Below, one piece after another: positions 9,104 through 18,673 of a stretch of 64,000 nt of DNA; within the stretch, counting starts at the first letter, position 1, and every line of letters starts with the position of its first letter. Below the pieces are notes generated by a model. It did not search any database and was not told the DNA's origin. It was given only the letters and a program-made list of their open reading frames with translations. The position numbers were made by a program, and so were the translations under genes. Source of the stretch: Torulaspora globosa (Eukaryota; Ascomycota; Saccharomycetes; Saccharomycetales; Saccharomycetaceae); the NCBI RefSeq assembly GCF_014133895.1, contig NC_050729.1, positions 558,001-622,000 of the forward strand, written 5' to 3'.

Positions 9104-11555
9104 CTCTGCGGTAATCGCTTTTCTTGCGTATTTATCTCGTCTCTTTGCAGGGTTGCCCATTGAATAAGATCGTTGCTCTATTATTGCAGTTCGTGCAACT
9201 CCTGAATATCATAGCTTGGCCTTAACCGCAGTAATTGTTCCGCTCACTCTCCTTCAGTTCTTTGATACCTCTTCTGTCTGCTCTCCCTGTAAGAGCTGTA
9301 AACTAAAACTTCTCGTTTTCCCGCATCTTTCTACCAGTCCTTGGCATGTATATTGGTATACCTTTGTATTTTAAAATCTTTTCTCAACTCTCTATGGGAT
9401 CCATAGGTTAGGTGAAGCTTGACATACCTTCTACAATTTGACGTAGCTCAATTGGCTTGTTGGGCGTGCGACGCTCATATTGACCGGCTAACCAACTTCT
9501 CCATAGACTGCAATTTTAATCAGCAAGCTTTTACCCTACCACCATAATTTCGCACAGCGGCAAATGCCAATATGATCTGAAATCATAGCGCATCAGATAT
9601 AACGAAAACGAATGGCCGCTTTCTTTCACCCCGCTGATAACTCATTCTTTTTTTTGCAATAAGGCTGCCTTCGATACTAGCAATTGAAGCATCTACTCAG
9701 CTTGGTGATCCGCCTGCCATATTCTCATACCTCTGGATGTAGCCTTGATGGTGATAAATCTGCCGCACAGCGCATTTTAATTTCCAGTCACGTACTAGCA
9801 ATTTCCTAGTAAGCAAAAAAACCGAAATTTCTATTCGGTTTTCCTGTTTCATTCTTCAGGCCATTTGTCGAAGCTTGAATCACTTCTCAAGTTCATCGCG
9901 GGAGCCGCTAAAGGGTATCGCTATTGTGTGTGTCAAACCGTGTCTGCGAGACGTGGAATGATTCTATAAAGCTCAGAAACGAGCACAATTCGTGAATCTT
10001 GTTGACGTCATTCACATATGAAGTGCACTCCCTGTCTTCCAGCGGAATTGCTTCATCTTCAAGCTTTTGTCGTATCTTCGCAATTAACCTGTTATGGTAA
10101 TTGACTGCGTTAGTCCGCAAAAGAGCTCCAAGCCGTTCCAGCATCATTATGCGCTCTCAGCAAACCCTACCTCTTTTTGTTGAGGTCTTTCTTAGCTTGC
10201 AGGATTTTATTCATTGCAGAAATTGATTAAAAAATATCGAATCACTCTTTCCACTCTGGGAATCCACTCACTTCCCAGAAAGAATTTCGACGCTCCACAG
10301 CACTGTTTCTTTCTTCTCTGTTCCTCCGCGACTGCTTGATCAGTTTGTCTACCAATGGATACATGTGAGCCAGATTCTTCGTTTGAGGGCTCATATACAA
10401 CAACTGCTGCTGCTGCTATTTCCGCTATTGCTTTTATTCATGATTCATAGCACCCGTCAGTTCTGATTGGTGCAAGGGATAGCTGAGGATGTTTACTCTT
10501 TAGTTCAGTATCTTGTGTGGCTATTAGCGAGGACCACCTTTTCGTGTGACATGAGCACCAGCTCGGCGGCTAATTCGCAAAGATATCGTAAGATAACTTA
10601 ATGTAAACGATGCTCGGCTTTTTGGAAAGATGTCAAACTACTGGTGGCACCATCTTCTAGGGATTCGTCAAGCTAAGTTACCTCCTTTAAGTCGCCCTCG
10701 TAATCGAAGCGAATCATATGGCCTTCGAGCGCTTTCTCATTTGAAGGTTGCGCTTGGTGAGTTAAGATCCCGATAGTAACGTACTAGAAAACTCGAGTGC
10801 TTGAAAAATGGTAGTTTGGATATTATGATCAATAATGGGGTGGGCGCTGATCGACAAAATGCGCTATCCATGTGTAGTAATACGTTCCAATATTATCTAG
10901 TGCTTAGCTTCGTCAAGTGATATACGTATATATACCACTATATATATATATATATATCCCAAATCATCCATTAGCGTATGCTGATACGCCTCGAGAGTTT
11001 TCTCTGTGGCATGCTAATACTAGTACAACGCCCGAAAATCATCCCATCTCATGAAGTTCTAAGGCTATAATCGTGAACCGGTTAGGCCTGATGTGATTTT
11101 CAAGTGAAGAGCAGATCCCGCTTATTGCTAACTTGAGGTCTATCATTTGTCAAGTCGCTTTGTTACTTCCTTAGCGTTTACCACCATTTCACCATAATTG
11201 AACAGCAAACGCATAACGTAGCCCTCCCATGGCAGGAAAGAGTTTCTAAACAAAAGCCCGGCTGCGACGGCAGAATATTATCCGTAGACTACGTTTCTTT
11301 AGCATTTTTTCCTTGATCGGTCCATCAACCAAGTGATCTCTCTAAGTCCTTCTTCCTAGATGTACTTCCAAGGAATGAAATTCAGGAACATGAATTTCCA
11401 GCAAGATTAAATCTCCTCATGTGCCAGCTAATTGTAACTTGCCTGTTTTCTACTACTAGATCTCGAGCTTTGTTCTCGCGAAGTCTGCGCACGTTATACC
11501 TGATTTAACTCAACCATTCGAGCTTCCAGGGACAACCAGGGAATAAACCCCAGAG
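9104..11555. other. Long gene-poor region (2.4 kb)
   Basis: No confident gene. It holds an inverted repeat AAAACCGAA/TTCGGTTTT (9818-9826 with 9834-9842), a short CTG repeat near 10405, and a TA-repeat tract around 10925-10960. A short A-box-like string near 9440 lacks a B box. One 79-codon frame on the minus strand (9908-10147) is listed separately. Confidence 0.5.
9908..10147 (-). CDS. Hypothetical 79-residue ORF, doubtful
   Basis: ATG at 10147 to a stop at 9908. The composition is protein-like (QKLEDEAIPLEDRE, then a hydrophobic patch CSFLSFIESF), but I recognise no family. It may be a chance frame or the last exon of a degraded gene. In-frame stop codons lie just upstream. No flanking evidence supports expression. 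Confidence 0.2.
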   Translation of the reverse strand: MMLERLGALLRTNAVNYHNRLIAKIRQKLEDEAIPLEDRECTSYVNDVNKIHELCSFLSFIESFHVSQTRFDTHNSDTL

Positions 11556-13121
11556 ATGCCGCCATATAGGTTACAAACGACATTAATACGGACGATCAGA
11601 AGGATCAAAGCTAGCGAGGTCTCTTTCAACTACCGAACCCTCACCAAAAAGCGTCAAGCAGTTAGAATGTCTTCAAGCGAACCATACATAGACGAAATTA
11701 AGCGAAAGCTGTCATCAATCAGAGCACGCTTCTATTTCAAAACTGGTGAGATAGGGGTTTTGGGATCACCCTCTAATTTTCATGAGACTTTAAAACGAAA
11801 GATCTTACAAGCTAAAGAGCGGGTGTTTCTAGCATCTCTCTACATAGGTAAAGGACAAGATGATCTTATTGAATGCCTTAACAGAGCGTTAGAAGAAAAT
11901 CCCAAGTTGAGGATATACGTTTTAATTGATGGTCTCAGGGGGACACGAGAGGCCCCTTCCAAATGCTCTGTCAGTTTAGTCTCGCAACTTCTCGACAAGC
12001 ATCAAGACAGGGTTGATCTGCGTCTTTACCGAACACCTGCTTGCGTGGGATGGAAAGGCTGGCTGCTACCAAGAAGAATCAATGAAGGCCTTGGTCTACA
12101 GCACATGAAAATATATGGCTTTGACGAAGAAGTAATTCTGTCCGGTGCCAACCTCTCATCAGACTACTTCACTAATAGGCAGGATAGGTATTACGTGTTC
12201 CATTCCAGAGCATTCTCAGACTATTATTTTGATCTGCAACAATTGATAAGTGGTCTAAGCTATAAAGTCAAAAAGTCCAATAACGCGCAGAAGTTCGGAT
12301 TATTCTGGCCTAAAGATAATTTAGCGATTGAGCCTGCCCTCAACAAAACACAATTTGTATTGGAATCTTCGGCAGCTATATCCAATTTCTTACTTGATAA
12401 GCCTCAATGCCCTGCGCCCTCAAACGTGGACAAAGAAGAATATCCGACGGTGGTTTATTCCATTTCTCAATTTACACCTCTTTTCCCACATGGAGAAGAT
12501 CTATCTACCGAAAAGCCTACAATATTGAGTCTGATTTCCTCTATAAAAAAGCCGTCAATAAGTTGGACATTCACCGCTGGATACTTTAATGTGCTGCCGG
12601 AGATAAAAAAGGGCCTCGTTTCAACACCATCAAAGCAGGCAACAGTGATAACGGCCTCTCCTTATGCAAACGGATTTTTTGAGTCTAAGGGCGCTTCAGG
12701 TCATTTGCCAGCTGCTTATCTCCATCTCTCAAAGAAGTTCTTGAAGTCAGTAAAAAGGCATGGTAAAGAAGCAAACATAATACTCAGAGAGTGGAAAAAT
12801 GGTATTGTAAACAAGCCAGGTGGTTGGTCTTATCACGCAAAAGGTTTGTGGATCGCCGACTCCAGTAGCGGTGATTCACGGCCAATGATAACCTGCATAG
12901 GCTCTTCCAATTACACGAGACGGGCGTACTCCCTAGACCTTGAATCCAATGCCGTTATCCTGACTAGGGATAATCAACTGAGGGATGAGATGCAGCAGGA
13001 ACTCAATAACCTTTTGCAAAATACAAAGAAAGTGAATTTGGAGGACTTTCGAAACGAACCACACAGAAAAGTCAACAGTGGGGTGAAGTTAGCCACTTTT
13101 TTCCTTGGAAAGAGACTATAG
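11556..13121 (+). CDS. PGS1: Phosphatidylglycerolphosphate synthase Pgs1
   Basis: 521 residues of the phospholipase D superfamily. Two HKD motifs are present: HMKIYGFDEEVILSGANLSS beginning near H183, and YHAKGLWIAD with H near 427 followed by GSSNYTRRAYSLDLES. The basic N-terminus, rich in Arg/Ser/Thr (RLQTTLIRTIRRIKAS), fits a mitochondrial presequence. Pgs1 makes phosphatidylglycerolphosphate from CDP-diacylglycerol and glycerol-3-phosphate, the committed step to cardiolipin in the mitochondrial inner membrane. Its position after LDB16 and before the YCL002C gene matches S. cerevisiae chr III. A second ATG (MSSSEPYID) lies 36 codons downstream and could give a form without presequence. Confidence 0.96.
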   Translation: MPPYRLQTTLIRTIRRIKASEVSFNYRTLTKKRQAVRMSSSEPYIDEIKRKLSSIRARFYFKTGEIGVLGSPSNFHETLKRKILQAKERVFLASLYIGKGQDDLIECLNRALEENPKLRIYVLIDGLRGTREAPSKCSVSLVSQLLDKHQDRVDLRLYRTPACVGWKGWLLPRRINEGLGLQHMKIYGFDEEVILSGANLSSDYFTNRQDRYYVFHSRAFSDYYFDLQQLISGLSYKVKKSNNAQKFGLFWPKDNLAIEPALNKTQFVLESSAAISNFLLDKPQCPAPSNVDKEEYPTVVYSISQFTPLFPHGEDLSTEKPTILSLISSIKKPSISWTFTAGYFNVLPEIKKGLVSTPSKQATVITASPYANGFFESKGASGHLPAAYLHLSKKFLKSVKRHGKEANIILREWKNGIVNKPGGWSYHAKGLWIADSSSGDSRPMITCIGSSNYTRRAYSLDLESNAVILTRDNQLRDEMQQELNNLLQNTKKVNLEDFRNEPHRKVNSGVKLATFFLGKRL

Positions 13122-13182
13122 TAAGCTATGAGAACCAGTATGCCATACGATATTCCAAAGACCAAAAGCCAGGAATTCAGAG

Positions 13183-14061
13183 TCATTTTCCTCGCGGCAG
13201 GTACGGCTTTTTACCTTGGTAAAGATACTGCGCTTGATAAAACATGCATGAAAGACACAAGACATTGCTTAGACTCACGAAGGCAGGAGTGAAATTGTAA
13301 GGCTTCTTATAAAACTCCGTTCCTTGAAGCAGAAATGCTGAACAGAGACCAACCGCGATCTCAGAAAACAGACTTAAAAGAATGTACTTCGAAGAGACAC
13401 CTTTCGTACACAATCCCATCCAATTCAGACAAATTTGTGGAACGTATTTGGCACTTTGGATAATGTTTGCTATGACCCATAGGTAATTGACATGTTCCAC
13501 AAAAAAGATTCCGAATCTGCCTGAGTCGCCGGCAGGGAGGTTATAACACGAACACGCATATGTGAATATACCAAATGAGAAGACGATTGCAATCAATGTA
13601 GTGCATATTGTGGAAACGCCCTGATAAATATTTTTGGTCGATCGATAAATTTGCAGCTGTCGAAGCACGAGTGCACAGGTATATAAATGAATAGCATCCT
13701 TAAAAAGCAATGATATAGAAATAGGAATTGCTGAGGGTTCGTTGGAAGGATAGAAAAGAGGGAATCTTTTCGAAAGCTGAGACCTTGCCAGTGGGGACCA
13801 TAGGTAGTTCATGGTAGTGTATACTGTGAGTAAGTTGGCGAATAAGTCAAGCACATATAGATCATACGAAAGGCCGTATACCGATCTATGCAGCTGGTTG
13901 TACTTTCGCTGGTACAGACGTGCGGAAGCCTAATCTCATTATATAGAGCACTGGTTAGTTATAACTGGTTGATCATCTTTGTATAGACAATAGCAACTCG
14001 AAATCTACCATAAGCATACAGAAAGAATGCCACAGCTAAAATGCAGTAATGTGGAAATCAT
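13183..14061 (-). CDS. PQ-loop membrane protein, YCL002C ortholog, two exons
   Basis: Exon 1 is 14061-14020 (14 codons, MISTLLHFSCGILS), the intron is 14019-13930 (90 nt) and exon 2 is 13929-13183, for 262 residues. The intron begins GTATGC, has the branch-like TAACTAAC and ends GATTAG. The unspliced frame has only a GTG near 13854 as a possible start, and the 25 codons before it (RLYQRKYNQ, SVYGLSYDLY) look like the end of a PQ-loop repeat, which supports the splice model. Exon 2 has about six membrane segments and a clear second PQ motif, SAKYVPQICLNW. Such proteins are usually vacuolar or endosomal transporters. S. cerevisiae YCL002C is uncharacterised and, as I recall, also has an intron. 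Divergent from RER1. Confidence 0.85.
13930..14019 (-). other. Intron in the YCL002C ortholog
   Basis: 90 nt, phase 0, 5' site GTATGC, branch-like TAACTAAC about 31 nt before the 3' TTAG. The 5' site is the same less common GTATGC variant used by VMA9 intron 1. It is supported by continuity of the PQ-loop sequence rather than by transcripts. Confidence 0.75.
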
Positions 14062-14230
14062 TGACACCTGAGGTAGGACAGAAGAGAAGATCAACGTATT
14101 GCTTCGACCGTCTTGTGATTACGCTTTCCTTTAAGTTGCAAGTAAATGTGAGCGAGACCGATAATAAAAAAAAGCCATTTAGTTTCATTTACCAAGACTT
14201 TACGCAACAGTAACCAAAAGAAAACCGACC

Positions 14231-14788
14231 ATGGATATCCAAGAAGATTTCGATAAAAATGTGCAGGCTTCAACACCACTGCTGAAGCATTGGAATCAGG
14301 CTCTGAGTTTTTACAGGTTCTATTTGGACAAAGTTGTGCCAAAAGTGAAGGAGAGATGGATTGGTTTGGCGATCTTACTCTTCATGTTCCTTTTGCGCGT
14401 TGTCACTGCTCAGGGCTGGTATGTCGTGTGCTATTCTCTGGGAATCTTTCTCTTGAACCAATTCCTCGCTTTCCTGACTCCAAAGTTCGATGTGTCTTTA
14501 CAACAGGATGAAGAGAATAAAGAATTAGAGGCTGGGGAACGCTCCGATGAATTCAGACCTTTTATCAGAAGATTACCGGAGTTCAAGTTCTGGTACAATT
14601 CAGCTAGAGCGACCGTTCTGTCTTGCTTCCTGACGCTTTTCCCATTTGTTGACATTCCCGTGTTTTGGCCGATTCTTTTGATATATTTTGTGGTCTTATT
14701 CGCACTCACCATGAGAAGACAGATTCAGCATATGATAAAGTACAACTACATCCCTCTAGATATCGGTAAGAAGAAATACACTCGTTGA
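14231..14788 (+). CDS. RER1: Golgi-to-ER retrieval receptor Rer1
   Basis: 185 residues, typical of the family (about 190). Two hydrophobic pairs are visible at about 42-78 and 128-160. The conserved core around EFRPFIRRLPEFKFWY and the end YNYIPLDIGKKKYTR are typical of Rer1. Rer1 recognises membrane-span signals of ER proteins in the early Golgi and returns them by COPI vesicles; the basic tail is the expected coatomer-binding part. In S. cerevisiae this is the last full gene left of CEN3, matching the centromere found here about 1.5 kb further on. Confidence 0.97.
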   Translation: MDIQEDFDKNVQASTPLLKHWNQALSFYRFYLDKVVPKVKERWIGLAILLFMFLLRVVTAQGWYVVCYSLGIFLLNQFLAFLTPKFDVSLQQDEENKELEAGERSDEFRPFIRRLPEFKFWYNSARATVLSCFLTLFPFVDIPVFWPILLIYFVVLFALTMRRQIQHMIKYNYIPLDIGKKKYTR

Positions 14789-15088
14789 ATTTTCTGGCAT
14801 CCACTCGGGGAATAACAAGATAAAGAAACTATGAAAGCCCGAAGTCTCAAAAGTAAACAAGTCAGCGAGCTAGTAAGAAAATTTCCTACAATAGTCTTGT
14901 ATCTTTAGGCTTATCCAGCTGCTTAGTCTACATATGTGTGTATAGTCACCTTCGTGCCAGAAAGGTATGCGGCTGATAGATTTACCGCGATGTACTGATG
15001 CGCGTTTACCCAAAATTTTGACCGTCCAAATCAAAACGTAGCTCAGTCTATAGATCCCCCAACTTGACTCTCGAAGAGAATAGCGAAG

Positions 15089-16276
15089 ATGAAAATCCTG
15101 AGTGTTACCAAATCATCCGATTCCGAAGGTGGTGCAATCATATCTTTGCTTCCTCAGGATAAAGAAGACTTATTCGCTGTCTACCAACTGATTGATAAAG
15201 ATGACGAGGTGATATTTAAGAAAATGGTTACGACAGACCTCGATGAAAGCGGGAAAAAGAAAGCAACAGACCTGGTCAAACTGAAATTGCAGATCATCTC
15301 CAATGAATTTGACTTAAAGAATGAGTCGTTGAGGTATAAAGGTGTAACGGTAGTGGACGATTTCGGTGGAGCCAATATTGACATTCCCGTCGGGAAGTTC
15401 TTCAGCTTTACTGTCAACTACACCTACCCGTTCACTATTATCAAGCATGATTTCAACAAGTACAGTCAGAAATTGCTTGATGAGGCCTCTCAAACTGATA
15501 TCAAGGCAGATACTGCCGCTGTGGTGTTACAGGAAGGGATTGCGCATATTTGCCTTCTGACGAACTCATCAACAATCTTAAAGCAGAAGGTAGAATATGC
15601 TATGCCAAAGAAAAAAAGAGCTACAGACGTTGCAAAGTTTGAGCAGAAGACCGAAAAGTTTTACAGGGCCACATATGAAGGCATGAAGAAAAGCTTCGAT
15701 TTTGCGAAGCTCAAAATCGTAATTCTTTGCTCTCCTGGTTTCTATGCGAAATCACTAATGGGCAAGGTTATACAATACGCTGAGGAAGAGCAGAACAAAG
15801 ATATTTTGAACGTCAAGGATAAATTCTTGGTCGCACATTGCTCAACTGGCTACCTCCAAGGAATCACAGAGGTATTGAAAGACCCTTCGTATGCTTCAAA
15901 GCTCAAAAATACTAAGTATTCTCAGGAAGTCCTCGTGATGGATGAGTTTATGAAGCATTTGAACGATGATGATGACAAGGCATGGTATGGGGATCATGAG
16001 GTGCTGAAGGCAGCGAATTTAGGGGCCATTAAGATTTTGTTGATAACAGATTCTTTATTGCGCTCTGATGATATCATGGAGCGCAAGAGATATTTGGCGC
16101 TTGTTGAGGATGTAGAGCAGACCGGCGGACAGGTCTTAGTGTTTAGTTCTCTTCATAGTTCTGGGGAAGAGTTAAACAGACTGACAGGCGTCGCCTGCAT
16201 CTTGAAATACCCTCTACCAGATCTCGATGAGGAAGAGGAGGAGGGTGAGGAGAAGAAGAAAGAGATATCTTTGTAG
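15089..16276 (+). CDS. DOM34: Ribosome-rescue factor Dom34 (Pelota)
   Basis: 395 residues, ordered as in the eRF1-like family: an N-terminal Sm-like domain (about 1-130), a central domain (about 135-265, including SPGFYAKSLMGKVIQYA) and a C-terminal domain (about 270-375), then a very acidic tail (DEEEEEGEE). Like other Pelota proteins it lacks the GGQ peptidyl-release motif. Dom34 with the GTPase Hbs1 dissociates stalled ribosomes in no-go and non-stop decay. S. cerevisiae DOM34 is next to CEN14 and a remnant of it lies beside CEN3, so having it next to the centromere and between RER1 and CDC10 is the ancestral order. Confidence 0.97.
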   Translation: MKILSVTKSSDSEGGAIISLLPQDKEDLFAVYQLIDKDDEVIFKKMVTTDLDESGKKKATDLVKLKLQIISNEFDLKNESLRYKGVTVVDDFGGANIDIPVGKFFSFTVNYTYPFTIIKHDFNKYSQKLLDEASQTDIKADTAAVVLQEGIAHICLLTNSSTILKQKVEYAMPKKKRATDVAKFEQKTEKFYRATYEGMKKSFDFAKLKIVILCSPGFYAKSLMGKVIQYAEEEQNKDILNVKDKFLVAHCSTGYLQGITEVLKDPSYASKLKNTKYSQEVLVMDEFMKHLNDDDDKAWYGDHEVLKAANLGAIKILLITDSLLRSDDIMERKRYLALVEDVEQTGGQVLVFSSLHSSGEELNRLTGVACILKYPLPDLDEEEEEGEEKKKEISL

Positions 16277-16321
16277 TATCTGTAACAAATTTAAATCGAT
16301 ATGATGATCTTCGTAGAGGCG

Positions 16322-16488
16322 TCCACGTGGATAGTAAAATAAAGAAAAATAGAATTACCGTTCTTCTTTTAATTTTTTCAAAGCAAACGTGAAAATAGAA
16401 AATATCTTTTTTATATTTCTCATAGTTTTTTTTTCAACCATGCTTAAGTCAGATATAATCATTGTTTTTGAGTTCCGAACAAGCTATT
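16322..16488 (+). other. CEN: Point centromere (CDEI-CDEII-CDEIII), candidate
   Basis: CDEIII: 16463-16488 begins TGTTTTTGAGTTCCGAAC, matching the yeast consensus TGTTTTTGNTTTCCGAAA apart from two positions, with the essential CCG core intact. CDEI: 16322-16329 TCCACGTG has the CACGTG core bound by Cbf1, with two mismatches to RTCACRTG. CDEII between them is about 133 bp and roughly 79% A+T. This CDEII is longer than in S. cerevisiae (about 76-86 bp) and shorter than in Kluyveromyces lactis (about 160 bp). The place is decisive: it lies between DOM34 and CDC10, where CEN3 and CEN14 lie in S. cerevisiae. Centromere function itself is inferred. Confidence 0.88.
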
Positions 16489-16638
16489 TGATTTGTTTGA
16501 GTTTTTTTCTTGGGTCCTCCTGCTAGATAATTTGGCTGGTTGCGGATCCTGGCTAATAAATACCATGATGTACATACACATCCTATTCACGGCTTGATAC
16601 AATACGTATGTATATATTTAACGACCTGGTCACATTTT

Positions 16639-17631
16639 TTAGCGCTGGTAAACCCAGTTATTTGAGACAGGCGCAGAAGTACGACTTGTTGCATTCTCTT
16701 TGAGAGCAATGAGCTGTCTGGCTCTGAATGCCTCATAGTGCGTGAAGGCTGTACTCTCGATAAGATCTTGTAAATGTGTTCTGACCAGAAACTCCCTTAA
16801 GTAAACGAATTCACATTGATTAATATCTTCGACATTGATAGCACCCCAGCGTGTTTTTCTGCCTCTTACTGTTTCTCCATTTATTTCGATCTCTTTTTCA
16901 GAGCCCACTACGGCAAAAGGAATGATCGATCGGATACTCTCATTCAACTCCAACTCCTCCTCATTGAGTTCTGCAGAATCATAAGGATAGATTCTGAACT
17001 TGTGCTTCTTGAACTCATCTTGAACATTTTCGCGGAACTGCAGCCTTTCTTCTAAAGTCAATGTGTCGGCCTTGCCAATGACAGGAATGACATTAGCAAT
17101 TTCAGTGAGTCGCTTCAATGTGGCAATGTCTAACGCCGTAAGACCTTTTCCGTTGGGCTGAAGAAAGTAGAGCACAGCATGAACTCGAGTATCGTTTATG
17201 TATTTTTCACGCTGCGCGGTCAATTCCTTGCGCAAGTACTGGGAGTACTGCTCCTTGATATATTTGACAATTGGTTCCCATACTTTGTCATTGTTTATTT
17301 GATCACCAAAACCAGGTGTATCGATGACATTGACATTCAATTTTACCCTGTCTTCGACTAATGAATGGCTAGAGACCTTAATTTCAGTCGTTTTATTGAT
17401 AGGTTGGTTGGTTATGTCTAGCCCAGTTGCAGAGTCAATCAAATGAGAGGCAAATAGAGTATTGATCAAAGTGCTTTTGCCCAGCCCTGAATGACCAACG
17501 ACCATGATATTGAATTGAAAGCCTCTTTTCAAGATACGGTGTTCGATCTGACTCGTAATTGTGTCAAAACCAACGTACGATGTTGGTTGTACCTCACTGT
17601 GGGGAACTGCAGCATTCGATAATGTAGACAT
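16639..17631 (-). CDS. CDC10: Septin Cdc10
   Basis: 330 residues, similar to S. cerevisiae Cdc10 (322). GTPase motifs are in order: P-loop GHSGLGKST at about 46-54, the switch II motif DTPGFGD, and the G4-type GKADTLT. The septin unique element follows (WGAINVEDINQCEFVYLREF). It lacks the long C-terminal coiled coil of other septins, as Cdc10 does. Cdc10 sits at the centre of the septin octamer that forms the bud-neck ring. It starts 151 bases beyond the centromere candidate on the minus strand, as on S. cerevisiae chr III. Confidence 0.97.
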   Translation of the reverse strand: MSTLSNAAVPHSEVQPTSYVGFDTITSQIEHRILKRGFQFNIMVVGHSGLGKSTLINTLFASHLIDSATGLDITNQPINKTTEIKVSSHSLVEDRVKLNVNVIDTPGFGDQINNDKVWEPIVKYIKEQYSQYLRKELTAQREKYINDTRVHAVLYFLQPNGKGLTALDIATLKRLTEIANVIPVIGKADTLTLEERLQFRENVQDEFKKHKFRIYPYDSAELNEEELELNESIRSIIPFAVVGSEKEIEINGETVRGRKTRWGAINVEDINQCEFVYLREFLVRTHLQDLIESTAFTHYEAFRARQLIALKENATSRTSAPVSNNWVYQR

Positions 17632-17881
17632 TATGCTTTCAATCGGTAGGTTGATGGTTTTCTAGCAATATGAATATATCTTGGAAGATGTGTTTACCAC
17701 TTTATCTGAATCACGATGTAAAGAACGCGCTTGGAACTTCAAAACAGATCAAAGTACTCGTATAAAATTACAGAATTTCGAGAGTTTTATCTGTTAATGT
17801 TCCTTTCATTCTCAATCAGAGAGAAGGAAACCAAGCTATATACTCCAGAAATTTTTCAATAGAAGACCAGGTAAGGCTATA

Positions 17882-18433
17882 ATGTACGGAACGGCAGCAT
17901 TGCCTTCCTTAGGCAGAATCCTTTCTCAATCGGCTGTATTGCTACCATGGACTGCGACATTCGGCCGCGCAGTCGATTCTTTGCCAGTAGCATATCCCAT
18001 AGGATTACTAGAGAAGTTATTTGGACAGAGAGATAGACGGAAGGATGAACGAGATTTCTTCTCCAATAACGGTATACTGCTTGCTGTACCAAAGAAGAAG
18101 GTTTCCCATCAGAAGAAAAGACAAAAACTATATGGGCCAGGATCGAAACAACTCAAGATGATCAATCATTTGAATAAATGCCCCTCTTGTGGGCACCAAA
18201 AGAGAGCAAATACTCTTTGCATGTATTGCTTTGACGAAATACGCAAAATTTGGAAAACACAAACGTTCACGGCGAATGAAGAAGTTCCTCAGGAAAAAGA
18301 GATATCAGAAGTGGATAAGAGAGTTCTTTATCCTGGAAAGAAGCTCAGGGAACATGAGAAGAAGCTCAGAGACAAGGAGAGCTACGTTGAACGTCGTATG
18401 AGGACGTTGCCAGTGCAAGACAACAAGCAATAA
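17882..18433 (+). CDS. MRPL32: Mitochondrial large-subunit ribosomal protein bL32m
   Basis: 183 residues. The zinc-binding part [17 protein letters not shown] is at about residues 100-116, the hallmark of bL32. It is followed by the basic tail usual for the mitochondrial form. The N-terminal 70 residues are the presequence, which in S. cerevisiae is cleaved by the m-AAA protease. It is divergent from CDC10, with about 250 bases between them, as in S. cerevisiae. Confidence 0.95.
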   Translation: MYGTAALPSLGRILSQSAVLLPWTATFGRAVDSLPVAYPIGLLEKLFGQRDRRKDERDFFSNNGILLAVPKKKVSHQKKRQKLYGPGSKQLKMINHLNKCPSCGHQKRANTLCMYCFDEIRKIWKTQTFTANEEVPQEKEISEVDKRVLYPGKKLREHEKKLRDKESYVERRMRTLPVQDNKQ

Positions 18434-18673
18434 GCTCAATTCTCCTGCACACATGTACATAAGTAACTTAGAAATGAAGAAACTTCGCCTAACTCGCACT
18501 TATTTATTTGGGCTGAGCATCTCATCGACTTTTGGAGATTTTTCTTTTGAACCGGTGATGTTGACGACGAAATTTTCAAGATCCGATGTCAAATTTGATC
18601 TGCTGAGCGGTACACGATTTATTCTTCTGGGTCACCACTCGAGACAATACAGCCGGATCTGTCACTTTGAAGC

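Noticed and set aside
9435..9495. Possible tRNA relic with an A-box-like GTAGCTCAATTGG and a CAT anticodon-like loop
   Set aside because: No B box (GGTTCGANTCC) and the stems do not pair.
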